This document shows, piece after piece, positions 34,562 through 42,915 of a DNA stretch of 64,000 nucleotides. Below the pieces are notes generated by a model. The model was given only the letters and a program-made list of their open reading frames with translations. It was not told the origin of the DNA and did not search any database. Both the position numbers and the translations under genes were made by a program. The stretch is taken from positions 1 through 64,000 of the forward strand of contig JBJENE010000062.1 in NCBI GenBank assembly GCA_051880035.1, in the 5' to 3' direction. The stretch's first letter is position 1, and each line of letters begins with the position of its first letter. Origin of the DNA: Eshraghiella sp051880035 (GTDB taxonomy: Bacteria > Bacillota > Clostridia > Lachnospirales > Lachnospiraceae).

Positions 34562-34864
34562 ACAACTTCGATTTCTCACGCAAATACTTCAAGTGACAGA
34601 CCACTGCCACTTGAAGATATTATGTGAGAAATCACAAACGAGGCGTAAGTATGCGTCCACACTTACACCTCGTCTATATATTAAGGTTAAACTTTACCTG
34701 CAATGCATATAATACCCCTTGCAAATGAAGAGTATTTACGATAAGATAATCGTGAGTGTATCGCAGACTAAGTCTGTATTGTGTGGTACTTGCCCTACCA
34801 TCCTTGCCATGCACTGTTACCAGCAGTGCATGGTGGTACACCTTATTGTTCATGATTTTCTCAC
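34527..34864 (-). ncRNA. ~335-nt structured leader RNA, riboswitch or attenuator candidate
   Basis: The 490-bp gap before the kinase operon encodes a minus-strand RNA with its own promoter and intrinsic terminator. Hairpins seen in plus coordinates: 34807-34833 (10 bp), 34763-34777 (CAGAC/GTCTG), 34640-34671 (10 of 11 bp), and a nested double stem 34570-34633 whose outer 10-bp and inner 9-bp helices are perfect. The 5' end (GUGAGAAAAUC, 34864-34854) can pair with GAUUUCUCAC (34633-34624) and so competes with that nested stem. AGUCUGC (34769-34763) is perfectly complementary to the terminator's 5' arm. Only ~42 nt separate the terminator from the first codon. No T-box, SAM, cobalamin, tmRNA or 6S signature was recognised. 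A free-standing ncRNA is the alternative. Confidence 0.65.
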
Positions 34865-34868
34865 AATT

Positions 34869-34897
34869 ATTTTAGCATACAGTTTATACCAGTGCAA
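34869..34897 (-). promoter_or_regulatory. strong promoter of the leader RNA and kinase operon
   Basis: On the minus strand: TTGCAC (34897-34892), 17-bp spacer, TAAAAT (34874-34869) with an upstream TGC (extended -10). The predicted start is near 34862-34864. Confidence 0.7.
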
Positions 34898-34975
34898 GAT
34901 AAAACTTACCTATTTTATCCAATCCCTTATGTACAACATTATGTTAAATAATCATCAATCCGCATCCCCACTCTC

Positions 34976-35656
34976 TCACACATAATTTTCAGCCACCGTT
35001 GCCTTAGAAACCGTAAGTTCATCCGTTCCTGTATTGCACTCAAGAAACAGAACCTTTACGCCTGCCTTCTGGGCATTAATTAAGGCTTCACCGAATTCGG
35101 GATGCGTTCCGGTATTTGGGAAAACCTTGGTGATTCCCGGCATCTGGATTACAAAAGCAAGGAAACATTCGTATCCTTCCGATGCCTTGTCCGAAAGCTC
35201 CGTAAGATGCTTTATTCCACGCTCTGTGGGTGCATCAGGAAAGTATCCCATTCCGTCTCTTTCAAGGGTAACGCCCTTTACTTCCATGAGAATTTTGGAG
35301 GCACCCGACTCTATATAGAAATCAATTCTGGATTTTCCGATTGTATATTCCGGCTTTATATATGTTATTTCGGGAAAACGGCTGAGCCATTCGCCTACAA
35401 CCACATTGGGTGCCTGGCTGTCAATATTAATCCATCCTATTCCCGGTTTATTAACACAGATTAAATCATAGGCTGTTTTTCTGTTAACATTATCCGAAGC
35501 CGCAATAATTACCTCCGCCCCGGGGAGGAGGAGTTCTGCACATCTGCCTGTATTTTTTACATGAACAGTCTCTTCTTTTCCGTCTATCAGAACTTTGGCT
35601 ATGAAACGGTTCGGTCTTTCGATAAATTTCGCTTTAACTGTATTACGGTATTTCAT
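34976..35656 (-). CDS. sfsA: SfsA family protein
   Basis: A 226-residue member of the SfsA (sugar fermentation stimulation) family, an OB-like N-terminal domain plus a nuclease-like C-terminal domain. Typical blocks are visible: FIERPNRFIAKVLIDG, HVKNTGRCAELLLPGAEV, SRIDFYIE, MEVKGVTL and FPDAPTERGIKHLTEL. The family is reported to bind or cut nucleic acid; its physiological role in Firmicutes is unclear. AGAGG lies upstream of the ATG. It sits at the edge of the AT-rich kinase island and has visibly higher GC. Confidence 0.93.
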   Translation of the reverse strand: MKYRNTVKAKFIERPNRFIAKVLIDGKEETVHVKNTGRCAELLLPGAEVIIAASDNVNRKTAYDLICVNKPGIGWINIDSQAPNVVVGEWLSRFPEITYIKPEYTIGKSRIDFYIESGASKILMEVKGVTLERDGMGYFPDAPTERGIKHLTELSDKASEGYECFLAFVIQMPGITKVFPNTGTHPEFGEALINAQKAGVKVLFLECNTGTDELTVSKATVAENYV

Positions 35657-35680
35657 TATTATCCTCTTAATGACACAAAA

Positions 35681-35716
35681 TGGCTGTTTCGATGGAACTA
35701 AACCACAAAACAGCCA
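35681..35716 (-). terminator. terminator after the flagellar-associated orphan gene
   Basis: A 9-bp stem TGGCTGTTT / AAACAGCCA with an 18-nt loop, followed on the minus strand by ATTTTGTG. Confidence 0.6.
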
Positions 35717-35723
35717 TTAAAAT

Positions 35724-36332
35724 TTATTGTTTGGATGCATAATAGTCTTCAAACATCTTATTTGCCGCATCGATTGTATCGCTGCAAATCTGAGGAAGAC
35801 TCTTACCCCATGCGCCTGTAGCCTGACGGAATCCTTTTTCCATTGCCGCCTGCATTTCTCTCATCTTGTCCACATCATCTCCCGCAAGCGCACTTGCGAA
35901 GTCGAACAATCTCTGGGAAGTCTGCTTGACTCCATAGTATCCGTCCTCTGCAATGTCTGCCTGAGCCTGGGCCTTTGTAGCCTCATCAACGGTAAAATTG
36001 CCGCTTGCAAGGAATTTCCAGATGCTGTCATCACCTGTTGCAATTCCGTAAGAAGATGCCTGCTTGGTCATCATCTGCTTTACAATATTTACTAACTGTT
36101 CCTGTCTTGACTGCTGGTCCGCTTTAAGCTGACTTACCAGTGCAGCTCTGTCTGATTCACTCATCTTATTAATTGAATAAGTTGCTTTGGATGAGGACTC
36201 TTCAGACTTCTCATAAACAACTCCCGTATCATAGGCCTGGGTCTTTGCCTCTTCTCTGGAACTTTTTGCCGTGTTATAAGTGCTGTAAGTCTCTGTTGCA
36301 GCCATAACACCTGCCGTCATGTTTACGCTCAT
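35724..36332 (-). CDS. conserved protein of the sigma-28 regulon, unknown function
   Basis: A 202-residue soluble, Ala/Ser/Gln-rich protein without signal or membrane segments. The N-terminal ~60 residues look disordered. The C-terminal half (about 105-200) resembles a domain seen in proteins labelled hydrogenase-4 component G or DUF5610 (YGVKQTSQRLFDFASAL, EKGFRQATGAWGKSLPQI). I state that resemblance from memory. AAGGAGGG lies upstream of the ATG. A sigma-28 type promoter precedes it, which ties it to motility, and it has its own terminator. Confidence 0.75.
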   Translation of the reverse strand: MSVNMTAGVMAATETYSTYNTAKSSREEAKTQAYDTGVVYEKSEESSSKATYSINKMSESDRAALVSQLKADQQSRQEQLVNIVKQMMTKQASSYGIATGDDSIWKFLASGNFTVDEATKAQAQADIAEDGYYGVKQTSQRLFDFASALAGDDVDKMREMQAAMEKGFRQATGAWGKSLPQICSDTIDAANKMFEDYYASKQ

Positions 36333-36392
36333 TTTAATCCCTCCTTGTAAATTTAGAGCACAGCAAATCCTTTTGCATGCTTTCTATATTAT

Positions 36393-36419
36393 ATATCGGA
36401 AGAAAATCTGATTTGTTTA
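36393..36419 (-). promoter_or_regulatory. sigma-28 (FliA/SigD) type promoter
   Basis: On the minus strand: TAAA (36419-36416), 15-bp spacer, TCCGATAT (36400-36393). The consensus is TAAA-N15-GCCGATAA, so six of eight -10 bases match with exact spacing. It lies ~60 bp upstream of the start at 36332. Confidence 0.65.
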
Positions 36420-36435
36420 TATACTTTATAATGAT

Positions 36436-37842
36436 TTACACTTTTTTCAGCATAAAAATTCTGTGGCTTCTGAATGAAGATGTTCCTCTTGCAACTCCGA
36501 AGGTCTTACTAAGTTTCCTTATGCAGAATATGTATGCCGGAATCAGGAATAAGTCTGCCATTATCCACGCAAGCGGATTGGCAAAACATACCGCCGTATA
36601 TCCCAATAACGGCACCATGCCAAAACCGACCACACTTCGCGCTATCATCTCGCACACTCCTGCAAGTATTGCAAGATTACTGAAGCCCATACCCTGTATG
36701 CAGAATCTCACAACATTGACAAGGGTCAGAGGGATATAAAACATACTGTTAATAATCAGGAACTGATGCACTCTGTCAAGAAGTTCCACCTGATCTTTAT
36801 CCATGAAAAGTAAAGCTATTTTGTCGCCGAAGGCATATAAAATGCCGAATGCTGCCAGGGAGTATACCGCACCGATTATAATTGCAGACATCATTCCCTG
36901 TCCCACACGGTTCATCTTTCTTGCTCCCACATTCTGACCGGCGTATGTCGCCATTGTTGCACCAAGAGCATCAAAAGTACAGCAGAAAAACATACTTACC
37001 TTGCCTCCGGCAGCCACGGCTGCTACGGCTTTAGAGCCCAGTCCGTTGACTGATGTCTGTAAAACAACACTGCCTATGGCCGTAATTGAATACTGCAGCC
37101 CCATAGGAAGACCCATGGAAAGCAGTTTTCTCATATACACTCTGTCTGTTCTCCACTCATCCCTGCTTATTTTAAGTGTATCGTATTTCTTATTCATATA
37201 TATAAGGCAGAGGATTCCCGAAACAAGCTGTGCCACAACGGTTGCCAGCGCAGGTCCCATAACTCCCATTTTAAATACTATGATGGAAATAATGTCCAGA
37301 GCAATATTCAGTATTGAGGAAATAACAAGAAAAACCACAGGGGTTTTACTGTCACCCATTGCTCTGATTATTCCGGAGAGCATATTATAAAGAAAGGTAA
37401 CCGGAATCCCCAGAAAAATAACAAAAATATAATTATAGGCCTCATCAATAATATTTTCCGGAGTCTTCATCCATTCGAGAATATTTCTGCAAAGCAGACA
37501 TACGACTATGGTTATAGCAATGGACATGACAACCGAAAGCTTCGCTGCATTTGCAACATATTTGCGCAAAGAATGCATATCTCCCGCACCAAACTGCTGT
37601 GATACCGGAATGGCGAAACCGCTGCACACACCAATGCAGAATCCCACAATCATGAAATTAATGGAGCCGGTGGAGCCTACTGCAGCAAGAGAATCAACTC
37701 CCAGCCATTTGCCTACTATAATGGTATCCACCATATTATAGAACTGCTGAAAAAGAAGTCCCATAAGCATAGGTATTGCAAAGCCCAGTATAAGCTTCAT
37801 CACAGAGCCGTGTGTTAAATCTTTCGTTACATTTTTAGCCAT
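36436..37842 (-). CDS. MATE family efflux transporter
   Basis: A 468-residue inner-membrane antiporter with about twelve hydrophobic segments in two homologous halves (ILGFAIPMLMGLLFQQFYNMVDTIIVGKWLG near the N-terminus, YSITAIGSVVLQTSVNGLG starting the second half). It should export cationic drugs or metabolites using Na+ or H+. The start is the ATG at 37842, 6 nt after AGAGG; a TTG five codons upstream overlaps that site. The promoter and ribosome site lie within a long inverted repeat, suggesting regulation. Confidence 0.92.
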   Translation of the reverse strand: MAKNVTKDLTHGSVMKLILGFAIPMLMGLLFQQFYNMVDTIIVGKWLGVDSLAAVGSTGSINFMIVGFCIGVCSGFAIPVSQQFGAGDMHSLRKYVANAAKLSVVMSIAITIVVCLLCRNILEWMKTPENIIDEAYNYIFVIFLGIPVTFLYNMLSGIIRAMGDSKTPVVFLVISSILNIALDIISIIVFKMGVMGPALATVVAQLVSGILCLIYMNKKYDTLKISRDEWRTDRVYMRKLLSMGLPMGLQYSITAIGSVVLQTSVNGLGSKAVAAVAAGGKVSMFFCCTFDALGATMATYAGQNVGARKMNRVGQGMMSAIIIGAVYSLAAFGILYAFGDKIALLFMDKDQVELLDRVHQFLIINSMFYIPLTLVNVVRFCIQGMGFSNLAILAGVCEMIARSVVGFGMVPLLGYTAVCFANPLAWIMADLFLIPAYIFCIRKLSKTFGVARGTSSFRSHRIFMLKKV

Positions 37843-37849
37843 AAAATTA

Positions 37850-37930
37850 CCTCTCAATAATTGACTGAATTAGTTTTCACAATGTACTGTTTTATCGCAA
37901 AAACAATTAATAGTCAATATCATTGAGAGG
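37850..37930 (-). promoter_or_regulatory. promoter and inverted repeat upstream of the MATE gene
   Basis: The promoter is TTGACT (37917-37912), 17-bp spacer, TAAAAC (37894-37889). Arms CCTCTCAAT-A-ATTGACT (37850-37866) and AGTCAAT-ATC-ATTGAGAGG (37912-37930) are inverted copies; one overlaps the -35, the other contains the AGAGG ribosome site. Confidence 0.55.
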
Positions 37931-37952
37931 TATTTTTTTCGACAAAATTAGC

Positions 37953-38588
37953 TTATTCTTCGGAATCGTCATTAAGCTTTTTTAAAGCTATTTCCTTCTT
38001 TACAAAATAGAATGTAATTCCGCCAAGTACAAGTACCATTACAATTCCGCCGATAATCATATATTTAATCAGCTTGTCCAACATTGTGGAATTGTATTTT
38101 GTGGTTGATTCAACTTCCGTAACAGTTTCTTTGACGGTTTCGGTGACCGTCTCTTCCGGCTCGGTCTCCGTCTCTTCCGGCTCAGGCTCGGTTGTCTGCT
38201 CCGGTACGCTCTCCGGCTCTACAGGAACAGTAACCTGCGCTTCTTGTGTCTCCTCATTCTGAAACGGCTCCGTCGTATTGTATATTTCTTCGGTACTTAT
38301 CGCTTCTGTTGATGTCACATACGGAGTGGTGGTCTCAATCGGAACTGTTCCCTGTTCCGCAGTAGTCTGCGGAATCGTGGCTGTGGGAGTCTCGGTTTCT
38401 GTCTCCGTCTCTGCGGTCGTTGTCTCAGGCTCTATGGTTTCTGTCTCCGAACTTACATTTTCTGTAGTTGCGGGAATGCTTTCTGTTCCGGTCGGAGCAG
38501 TTTCCGGGGAAGTCTCGGCGCTTACCGGTAACACAGTACCCATTATTATAAATATACATGTCAAAAAACTACAAATTCGTATTTTCAT
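37953..38588 (-). CDS. Thr/Glu-rich surface protein with C-terminal membrane anchor
   Basis: A 211-residue exported protein: signal peptide (about 1-24), a ~140-residue low-complexity stalk dominated by Thr, Glu and Pro, then one transmembrane helix (about 172-195) and a short charged cytoplasmic tail. No folded domain is apparent. It begins 29 bp after the hydrogenase large-subunit gene behind GAAGGAG, so it is probably co-transcribed. Function unknown; similar Thr/Glu linkers occur in two other proteins of this window. Confidence 0.75.
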   Translation of the reverse strand: MKIRICSFLTCIFIIMGTVLPVSAETSPETAPTGTESIPATTENVSSETETIEPETTTAETETETETPTATIPQTTAEQGTVPIETTTPYVTSTEAISTEEIYNTTEPFQNEETQEAQVTVPVEPESVPEQTTEPEPEETETEPEETVTETVKETVTEVESTTKYNSTMLDKLIKYMIIGGIVMVLVLGGITFYFVKKEIALKKLNDDSEE

Positions 38589-38617
38589 AATCTGCTCCTT
38601 CGGATTCCTGTAATTAT

Positions 38618-40312
38618 TTATTTGGTATAATGAACATGTAAAAGTTCATGTGCCCTGTCTTTAAGGAGTCCATGTTCATAAAGATCTTTTACTACAGGAT
38701 TTTCTTCGGAACGCTTTATAAGCGCACTCTTATCCGCTTTGTACATTCCTGTAGCTCTCTTGGCCTTATCCGCTTTATGGCTGAACGGCTGTCCCGCACC
38801 TGCAATACATCCGTAAGGACATGCCATAACCTCCACAAAATCAAACTGCATTTCACCTTTTTCGATTGCCTCTATAAGCTTATCCGCATTACCGAGACCG
38901 CTGACAACGGCAATTTTAAGTGTTGTGTCACCCAATGTAACATCTGCGGTTTTGATTCCGTCCATGCCTCTTATTCCGCTGTACTCAATTTCTTTCATTG
39001 CAAAATCATTTTTCTCGGCAACTCTTCTAAGTGCAGCTTCAGTTACACCGCCTGTTACTCCGAAAATAACACCTGCACCCGAAGAAATGGAGAATGGCAT
39101 ATCAGGAGCTCCCGGCTCAATTTCATTAAACTGGATACCAACCTCACGAATCATATGGATAAGTTCCTTGGTAGTGATTACATAATCCACATCAGGAATT
39201 CCGTCGCGCTTAAATTCATCCCTGGCAGCCTCGTATTTCTTGGCAACGCAAGGCATTACCGCTACCGATACAGTCTCAAGTCCCGACTCTTTATCGGCAG
39301 GCTTATAGTATTCTTTAATTACGGCGCCAAACATCTCCATAGGAGATTTGCAGGTTGAAATATACGGCATTAATTCAGGATGCTTTGTCTCCGCAAAACG
39401 AATCCAGCCCGGACAGCATGATGTGAAAAGAGGATATTTGTTATCGCCTTTTTGGAGTTTTTCAACAAGCTCTGCCGCTTCCTCCATAATTGTAAGGTCA
39501 GCCGCAACACTTGTATCAAAAACTGTGTCAAATCCCAGCATACGCATTGCCGTAAAAATTTTACCGATAGAGTTTTTACCCGGTTCAAGTCCGAACTCTT
39601 CACCAAGCGCAACTCTTACCGCCGGCGCAATCTGTGCAACAACTCTTTTACCCGGTTCATATATGGCTTTCCATACATTTTTTAAATCGGATTTAATTGT
39701 GATGGCTCCTGTAGGACACACCGCAGCACACTGTCCGCAGTTGACACAGTCCGTATCGGCAATATTTCTTCCGAACGCAGGCGTAACCATCATATCTGAG
39801 CCACGATTAACAAAATCAATGGCACCTACATGCTGGACTTCGTTACACATACGCACACAGTCACCGCAAAGAATACATTTACTCGGGTCCCTTACTATTG
39901 AAAGTGAAGAGTCATCTATTTTCATAGGAGGTCTTGTATCTTTGAAACGAACCTCATCTATTCCGAATCTTCTTGCAAGAAGCTGAAGACGGCAGTTCTG
40001 GTTTTTGTCACAGGTCGTGCAGTCCCTGCAGTGTGACGCAAGTAACAGCTCCAGTATCATTTTACGGTAATTGTGAAGTCTTCCCGTATTGGTCTTAATA
40101 ACCATCTTATCCTTAGGCAATGTGGAACATGATGCCATTATATTGCCTCTTTCATCCTCTACAACGCACATTCTGCATGCACCGTAAATTGAAAGGTCAG
40201 AATAATAGCAGAATGTAGGAACATGAATGCCTGCTTTGTGTATTACCTGAAGGATATTTCTTTCATCGGTAAATTCAGTACGAATTCCGTCAATTATCAT
40301 ATATTTTCCCAT
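38618..40312 (-). CDS. hndD: [FeFe] hydrogenase catalytic subunit of an NAD(P)-linked complex
   Basis: A 564-residue group A [FeFe] hydrogenase. The N-terminus has a [2Fe-2S] domain (CYYSDLSIYGACRMC), then a His/Cys cluster (HCRDCTTCDKNQNC), two [4Fe-4S] ferredoxin units (CILCGDCVRMC, CVNCGQCAAVC) and the H-cluster domain with TSCCPGW, MPCVAKK and MACPYGC. It should form the H2-evolving subunit of a ferredoxin- and NAD(P)-dependent, probably electron-bifurcating, complex with the two upstream genes. The start has AGGAGG 8 nt before ATG and follows the HndC-like gene by 12 bp. Confidence 0.93.
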   Translation of the reverse strand: MGKYMIIDGIRTEFTDERNILQVIHKAGIHVPTFCYYSDLSIYGACRMCVVEDERGNIMASCSTLPKDKMVIKTNTGRLHNYRKMILELLLASHCRDCTTCDKNQNCRLQLLARRFGIDEVRFKDTRPPMKIDDSSLSIVRDPSKCILCGDCVRMCNEVQHVGAIDFVNRGSDMMVTPAFGRNIADTDCVNCGQCAAVCPTGAITIKSDLKNVWKAIYEPGKRVVAQIAPAVRVALGEEFGLEPGKNSIGKIFTAMRMLGFDTVFDTSVAADLTIMEEAAELVEKLQKGDNKYPLFTSCCPGWIRFAETKHPELMPYISTCKSPMEMFGAVIKEYYKPADKESGLETVSVAVMPCVAKKYEAARDEFKRDGIPDVDYVITTKELIHMIREVGIQFNEIEPGAPDMPFSISSGAGVIFGVTGGVTEAALRRVAEKNDFAMKEIEYSGIRGMDGIKTADVTLGDTTLKIAVVSGLGNADKLIEAIEKGEMQFDFVEVMACPYGCIAGAGQPFSHKADKAKRATGMYKADKSALIKRSEENPVVKDLYEHGLLKDRAHELLHVHYTK

Positions 40313-40324
40313 AGCTATATCCTC

Positions 40325-42214
40325 CTACACTTCCTCTACCGCATTGAAAGCACAACCGTCTTTGCAGGCAAAGCATTTTATACATTTGGCCGGATCTATT
40401 ACATGAGGTTCCTTTACGGTACCCGTAATGGCTCCGACAGGACACATTCTGGCACACTTTGTACATCCGCGACATAAGTCAGGATTAATTTTAAGGGTTA
40501 CCAGAGATTTACACTGTCCGGCAGGACATTTATGGTCAACCACATGGGCAATATACTCATCTCTGAAATACTTCATTGTACTGACTACCGGAGAGGCTGC
40601 GGTCTTACCAAGTCCGCATAACGCGGTATTGGAAATAGTATCTGACAGCTCCTCAAGAAGTTCAATGTGCTCCATTGTACCTCTTCCTTCAGTAATATCG
40701 GTAAGCAGCTCTAACATTCTCTTGGTTCCCTCGCGGCACGGAACGCATTTTCCACAGGACTCATTCTGGGTAAAATTCATGAAAAACCTTGCCACTTCTA
40801 CCATACAGCTTTTATCATTCATTACAACGAGTCCGCCTGAACCTATCATTGCTCCCACTTTCTTTAAGGAATCGAAATCAAGATTCATGTCAAGATGGTC
40901 CTCGGTTGCATTGATGCACAGACATCCTCCTGACGGTCCGCCAATCTGTACGGCCTTAAATTCTCCGCCTTTAACGCCACCTCCGATATCAAAAATAACT
41001 TTACGGAGTGTGGTTCCCATAGGCACTTCAATAAGTCCGGTATTATTAACATTGCCGGTCAGGGCAAAGGCTTTGGTTCCATGATTGTTCTCAGGTCCGA
41101 AACCTTTATACCATTCGGCTCCGTTATTAATAATCGGAGGCACATTGCAGTATGTTTCAACATTGTTAAGAACCGTAGGCTTATCAAAAAGTCCGTGTTC
41201 AACAGTACGGGGAGGTTTAACTCTCGGCATTCCCCTGTTACCCTCTATGGAAGCGGTAAGTGCACTTCCTTCGCCGCATACGAATGCTCCCGCACCTTTA
41301 CTTATGGTCATATGGAAATCAAATCCTGAACCAAGGATATTATCTCCTAAAAGTCCCATTTCCATAGCCTGGTCAATGGCTGTCTGCAATCTTTCACAGG
41401 CAAGAGGATACTCTGCACGAACATATATGTATCCGTTATGGGCTTTGGTAGCTATTCCGGCAATTATCATTCCTTCAATAACTCTGTGAGGATCTCCTTC
41501 CATCATGGAACGGTCCATAAACGCGCCCGGGTCACCCTCATCACCGTTACATACCACATATTTCTCAGGCTCTGACTGGGCAAGCACCTGTGCCCATTTC
41601 CTTCCGGTAGGGAAGCCTCCGCCTCCTCTTCCTCGTAACGATGCTTCGCTTATTTCTTTAACGATACTGTCTGAGTCCATTTCAAAAAGAGCCTTTTCAA
41701 CTGCGCTGTAACCGCCTACGGCAATATACTCTTTGATTGATTCGGCATTAATATGTCCGCAGTGCTCAAGGGCAATTCTTGTCTGCTGTTTATAAAAAGG
41801 TATTTCAGACTGCTTGTAATATGGTTTTCCGTCTTTATCTTTGTAAACAAGTCTTTCAACTATCTCATCATGAAGAATAGTCTTTTCGACAATTTCTTCA
41901 CAATCTTCAACCTTAACTTTCACATAAAGCCATCCCATAGGCTCTATACGCATTAAAGGTCCCATTTCACAAAATCCGTGGCAGCCGCTTTTCTTAAGGC
42001 CGATACTGCCGTCGTGAGGCTCTTTTTCCAGCTTAAGCTGGCATTCAAGTCCTTTGGCTTCTATTATTTCTTTCAATTTGGCATAGATATTAAGTGAGCC
42101 CCCGGCTACACATCCTGTTCCCGCACAGATAAGTATCTGCTTTCTCTGAGCGTTAAGGGCACATCTGAATTCTTCTCTTGCCGCTTTTAAATCTTCTCTG
42201 GAATTAATTCTCAT
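40325..42214 (-). CDS. hndC: NuoF-like NAD(P)H-binding hydrogenase subunit
   Basis: A 629-residue subunit: an N-terminal thioredoxin-like [2Fe-2S] domain (CAGTGC, SGCHGFC; about 30-110, equivalent to a fused HndB), the NuoF flavin/NADH core (RGRGGGGFPTGRKW, NGDEGDPGAFMDRS), a [4Fe-4S] motif (CGKCVPCREG) and a C-terminal two-cluster ferredoxin (CRGCTKCARMC, CIKCFACKDGC). It carries FMN and exchanges electrons between NAD(P)H and the hydrogenase. It overlaps the small-subunit gene by 11 bp. Confidence 0.93.
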   Translation of the reverse strand: MRINSREDLKAAREEFRCALNAQRKQILICAGTGCVAGGSLNIYAKLKEIIEAKGLECQLKLEKEPHDGSIGLKKSGCHGFCEMGPLMRIEPMGWLYVKVKVEDCEEIVEKTILHDEIVERLVYKDKDGKPYYKQSEIPFYKQQTRIALEHCGHINAESIKEYIAVGGYSAVEKALFEMDSDSIVKEISEASLRGRGGGGFPTGRKWAQVLAQSEPEKYVVCNGDEGDPGAFMDRSMMEGDPHRVIEGMIIAGIATKAHNGYIYVRAEYPLACERLQTAIDQAMEMGLLGDNILGSGFDFHMTISKGAGAFVCGEGSALTASIEGNRGMPRVKPPRTVEHGLFDKPTVLNNVETYCNVPPIINNGAEWYKGFGPENNHGTKAFALTGNVNNTGLIEVPMGTTLRKVIFDIGGGVKGGEFKAVQIGGPSGGCLCINATEDHLDMNLDFDSLKKVGAMIGSGGLVVMNDKSCMVEVARFFMNFTQNESCGKCVPCREGTKRMLELLTDITEGRGTMEHIELLEELSDTISNTALCGLGKTAASPVVSTMKYFRDEYIAHVVDHKCPAGQCKSLVTLKINPDLCRGCTKCARMCPVGAITGTVKEPHVIDPAKCIKCFACKDGCAFNAVEEV

Positions 42215-42692
42215 TCTGTTCCTCCCTGCGGATATTTTCGATAATCTCTCTTGCCTTCTCAGGTGTCATTGCAGGATTAACCACATCATTAACCGTGCAC
42301 ACAGGTGCAAGACCACAGGCTCCCAGACAGGATACGGTCTCTACCGTAAAAAGTCCGTCATCCGTGGTAGGTTTATCCGGTGTAACTCCCAAAATTTTGC
42401 GGAATTCCTCCAGGATAGGAACAGATTTTCTTACATGACAGGCCGTGCCGTCACATACCTTGATAATATATTTTCCCTTAGGCTCAAGGGAAAAATTCTC
42501 GTAAAAAGTTGCCACTCCATAGACCTTGGCTTCGCTAAGGTGCAGCTTGCCGGCTATATAGCAGAGCGCGTCTTCCGGCAGGTAATGATACTCTTTCTGA
42601 ATATCCTGCATAATCGCAATTACCTTTACCGGATCATATCCATGACTCTCTAAAATAGCATCTAACACCGGTACTGCAGATTCGTTTGTCAT
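42204..42692 (-). CDS. hndA: NuoE-like [2Fe-2S] hydrogenase subunit
   Basis: A 162-residue thioredoxin-fold [2Fe-2S] protein; the four cluster cysteines are in DGTACHVR and, ~40 residues later, SCLGACGLAPVC. It is the small electron-transfer subunit and first gene of the three-gene hydrogenase operon. GGAG precedes the ATG. The ~220 bp upstream contain a TATAAT-like element near 42813 on the minus strand but no clear -35, and I saw no Rex-type palindrome. Confidence 0.93.
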   Translation of the reverse strand: MTNESAVPVLDAILESHGYDPVKVIAIMQDIQKEYHYLPEDALCYIAGKLHLSEAKVYGVATFYENFSLEPKGKYIIKVCDGTACHVRKSVPILEEFRKILGVTPDKPTTDDGLFTVETVSCLGACGLAPVCTVNDVVNPAMTPEKAREIIENIRREEQNEN

Positions 42693-42915
42693 TGCCTTTC
42701 TCCTTCCGATACATAATCCGAATCAGTCGCCCCCCCGGCGTCCGGATTATGCTTTATATACTTATGTGTAGCAGCTAAAATCATATCAGCCCACATATTT
42801 CTATTATATCTTATATTTATCATTTTGTATATTGTTTTATTTATATCGTGAGATTTTGTGTCTCAGAAACAACCTTGTGAATATAATATTAAAAAAAAGA
42901 CTAAAAAGGCACCAT

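Noticed and set aside
34527..34864. Known housekeeping RNA (tmRNA, 6S, RNase P, SRP) or T-box
   Set aside because: I could not find the conserved termini of tmRNA, the RNase P core, the SRP loop, or the T-box sequence; promoter plus terminator just before an operon favour a leader.
34719..34985. Small plus-strand open frame over the leader RNA
   Set aside because: No ribosome site, composition unlike coding DNA, and the region is better explained by hairpins on the minus strand.
38648..39358. Long plus-strand open frame opposite the hydrogenase gene
   Set aside because: It is fully antisense to a gene with intact H-cluster motifs, has no ribosome site, and its Cys/Ser-rich composition reflects the complementary strand.
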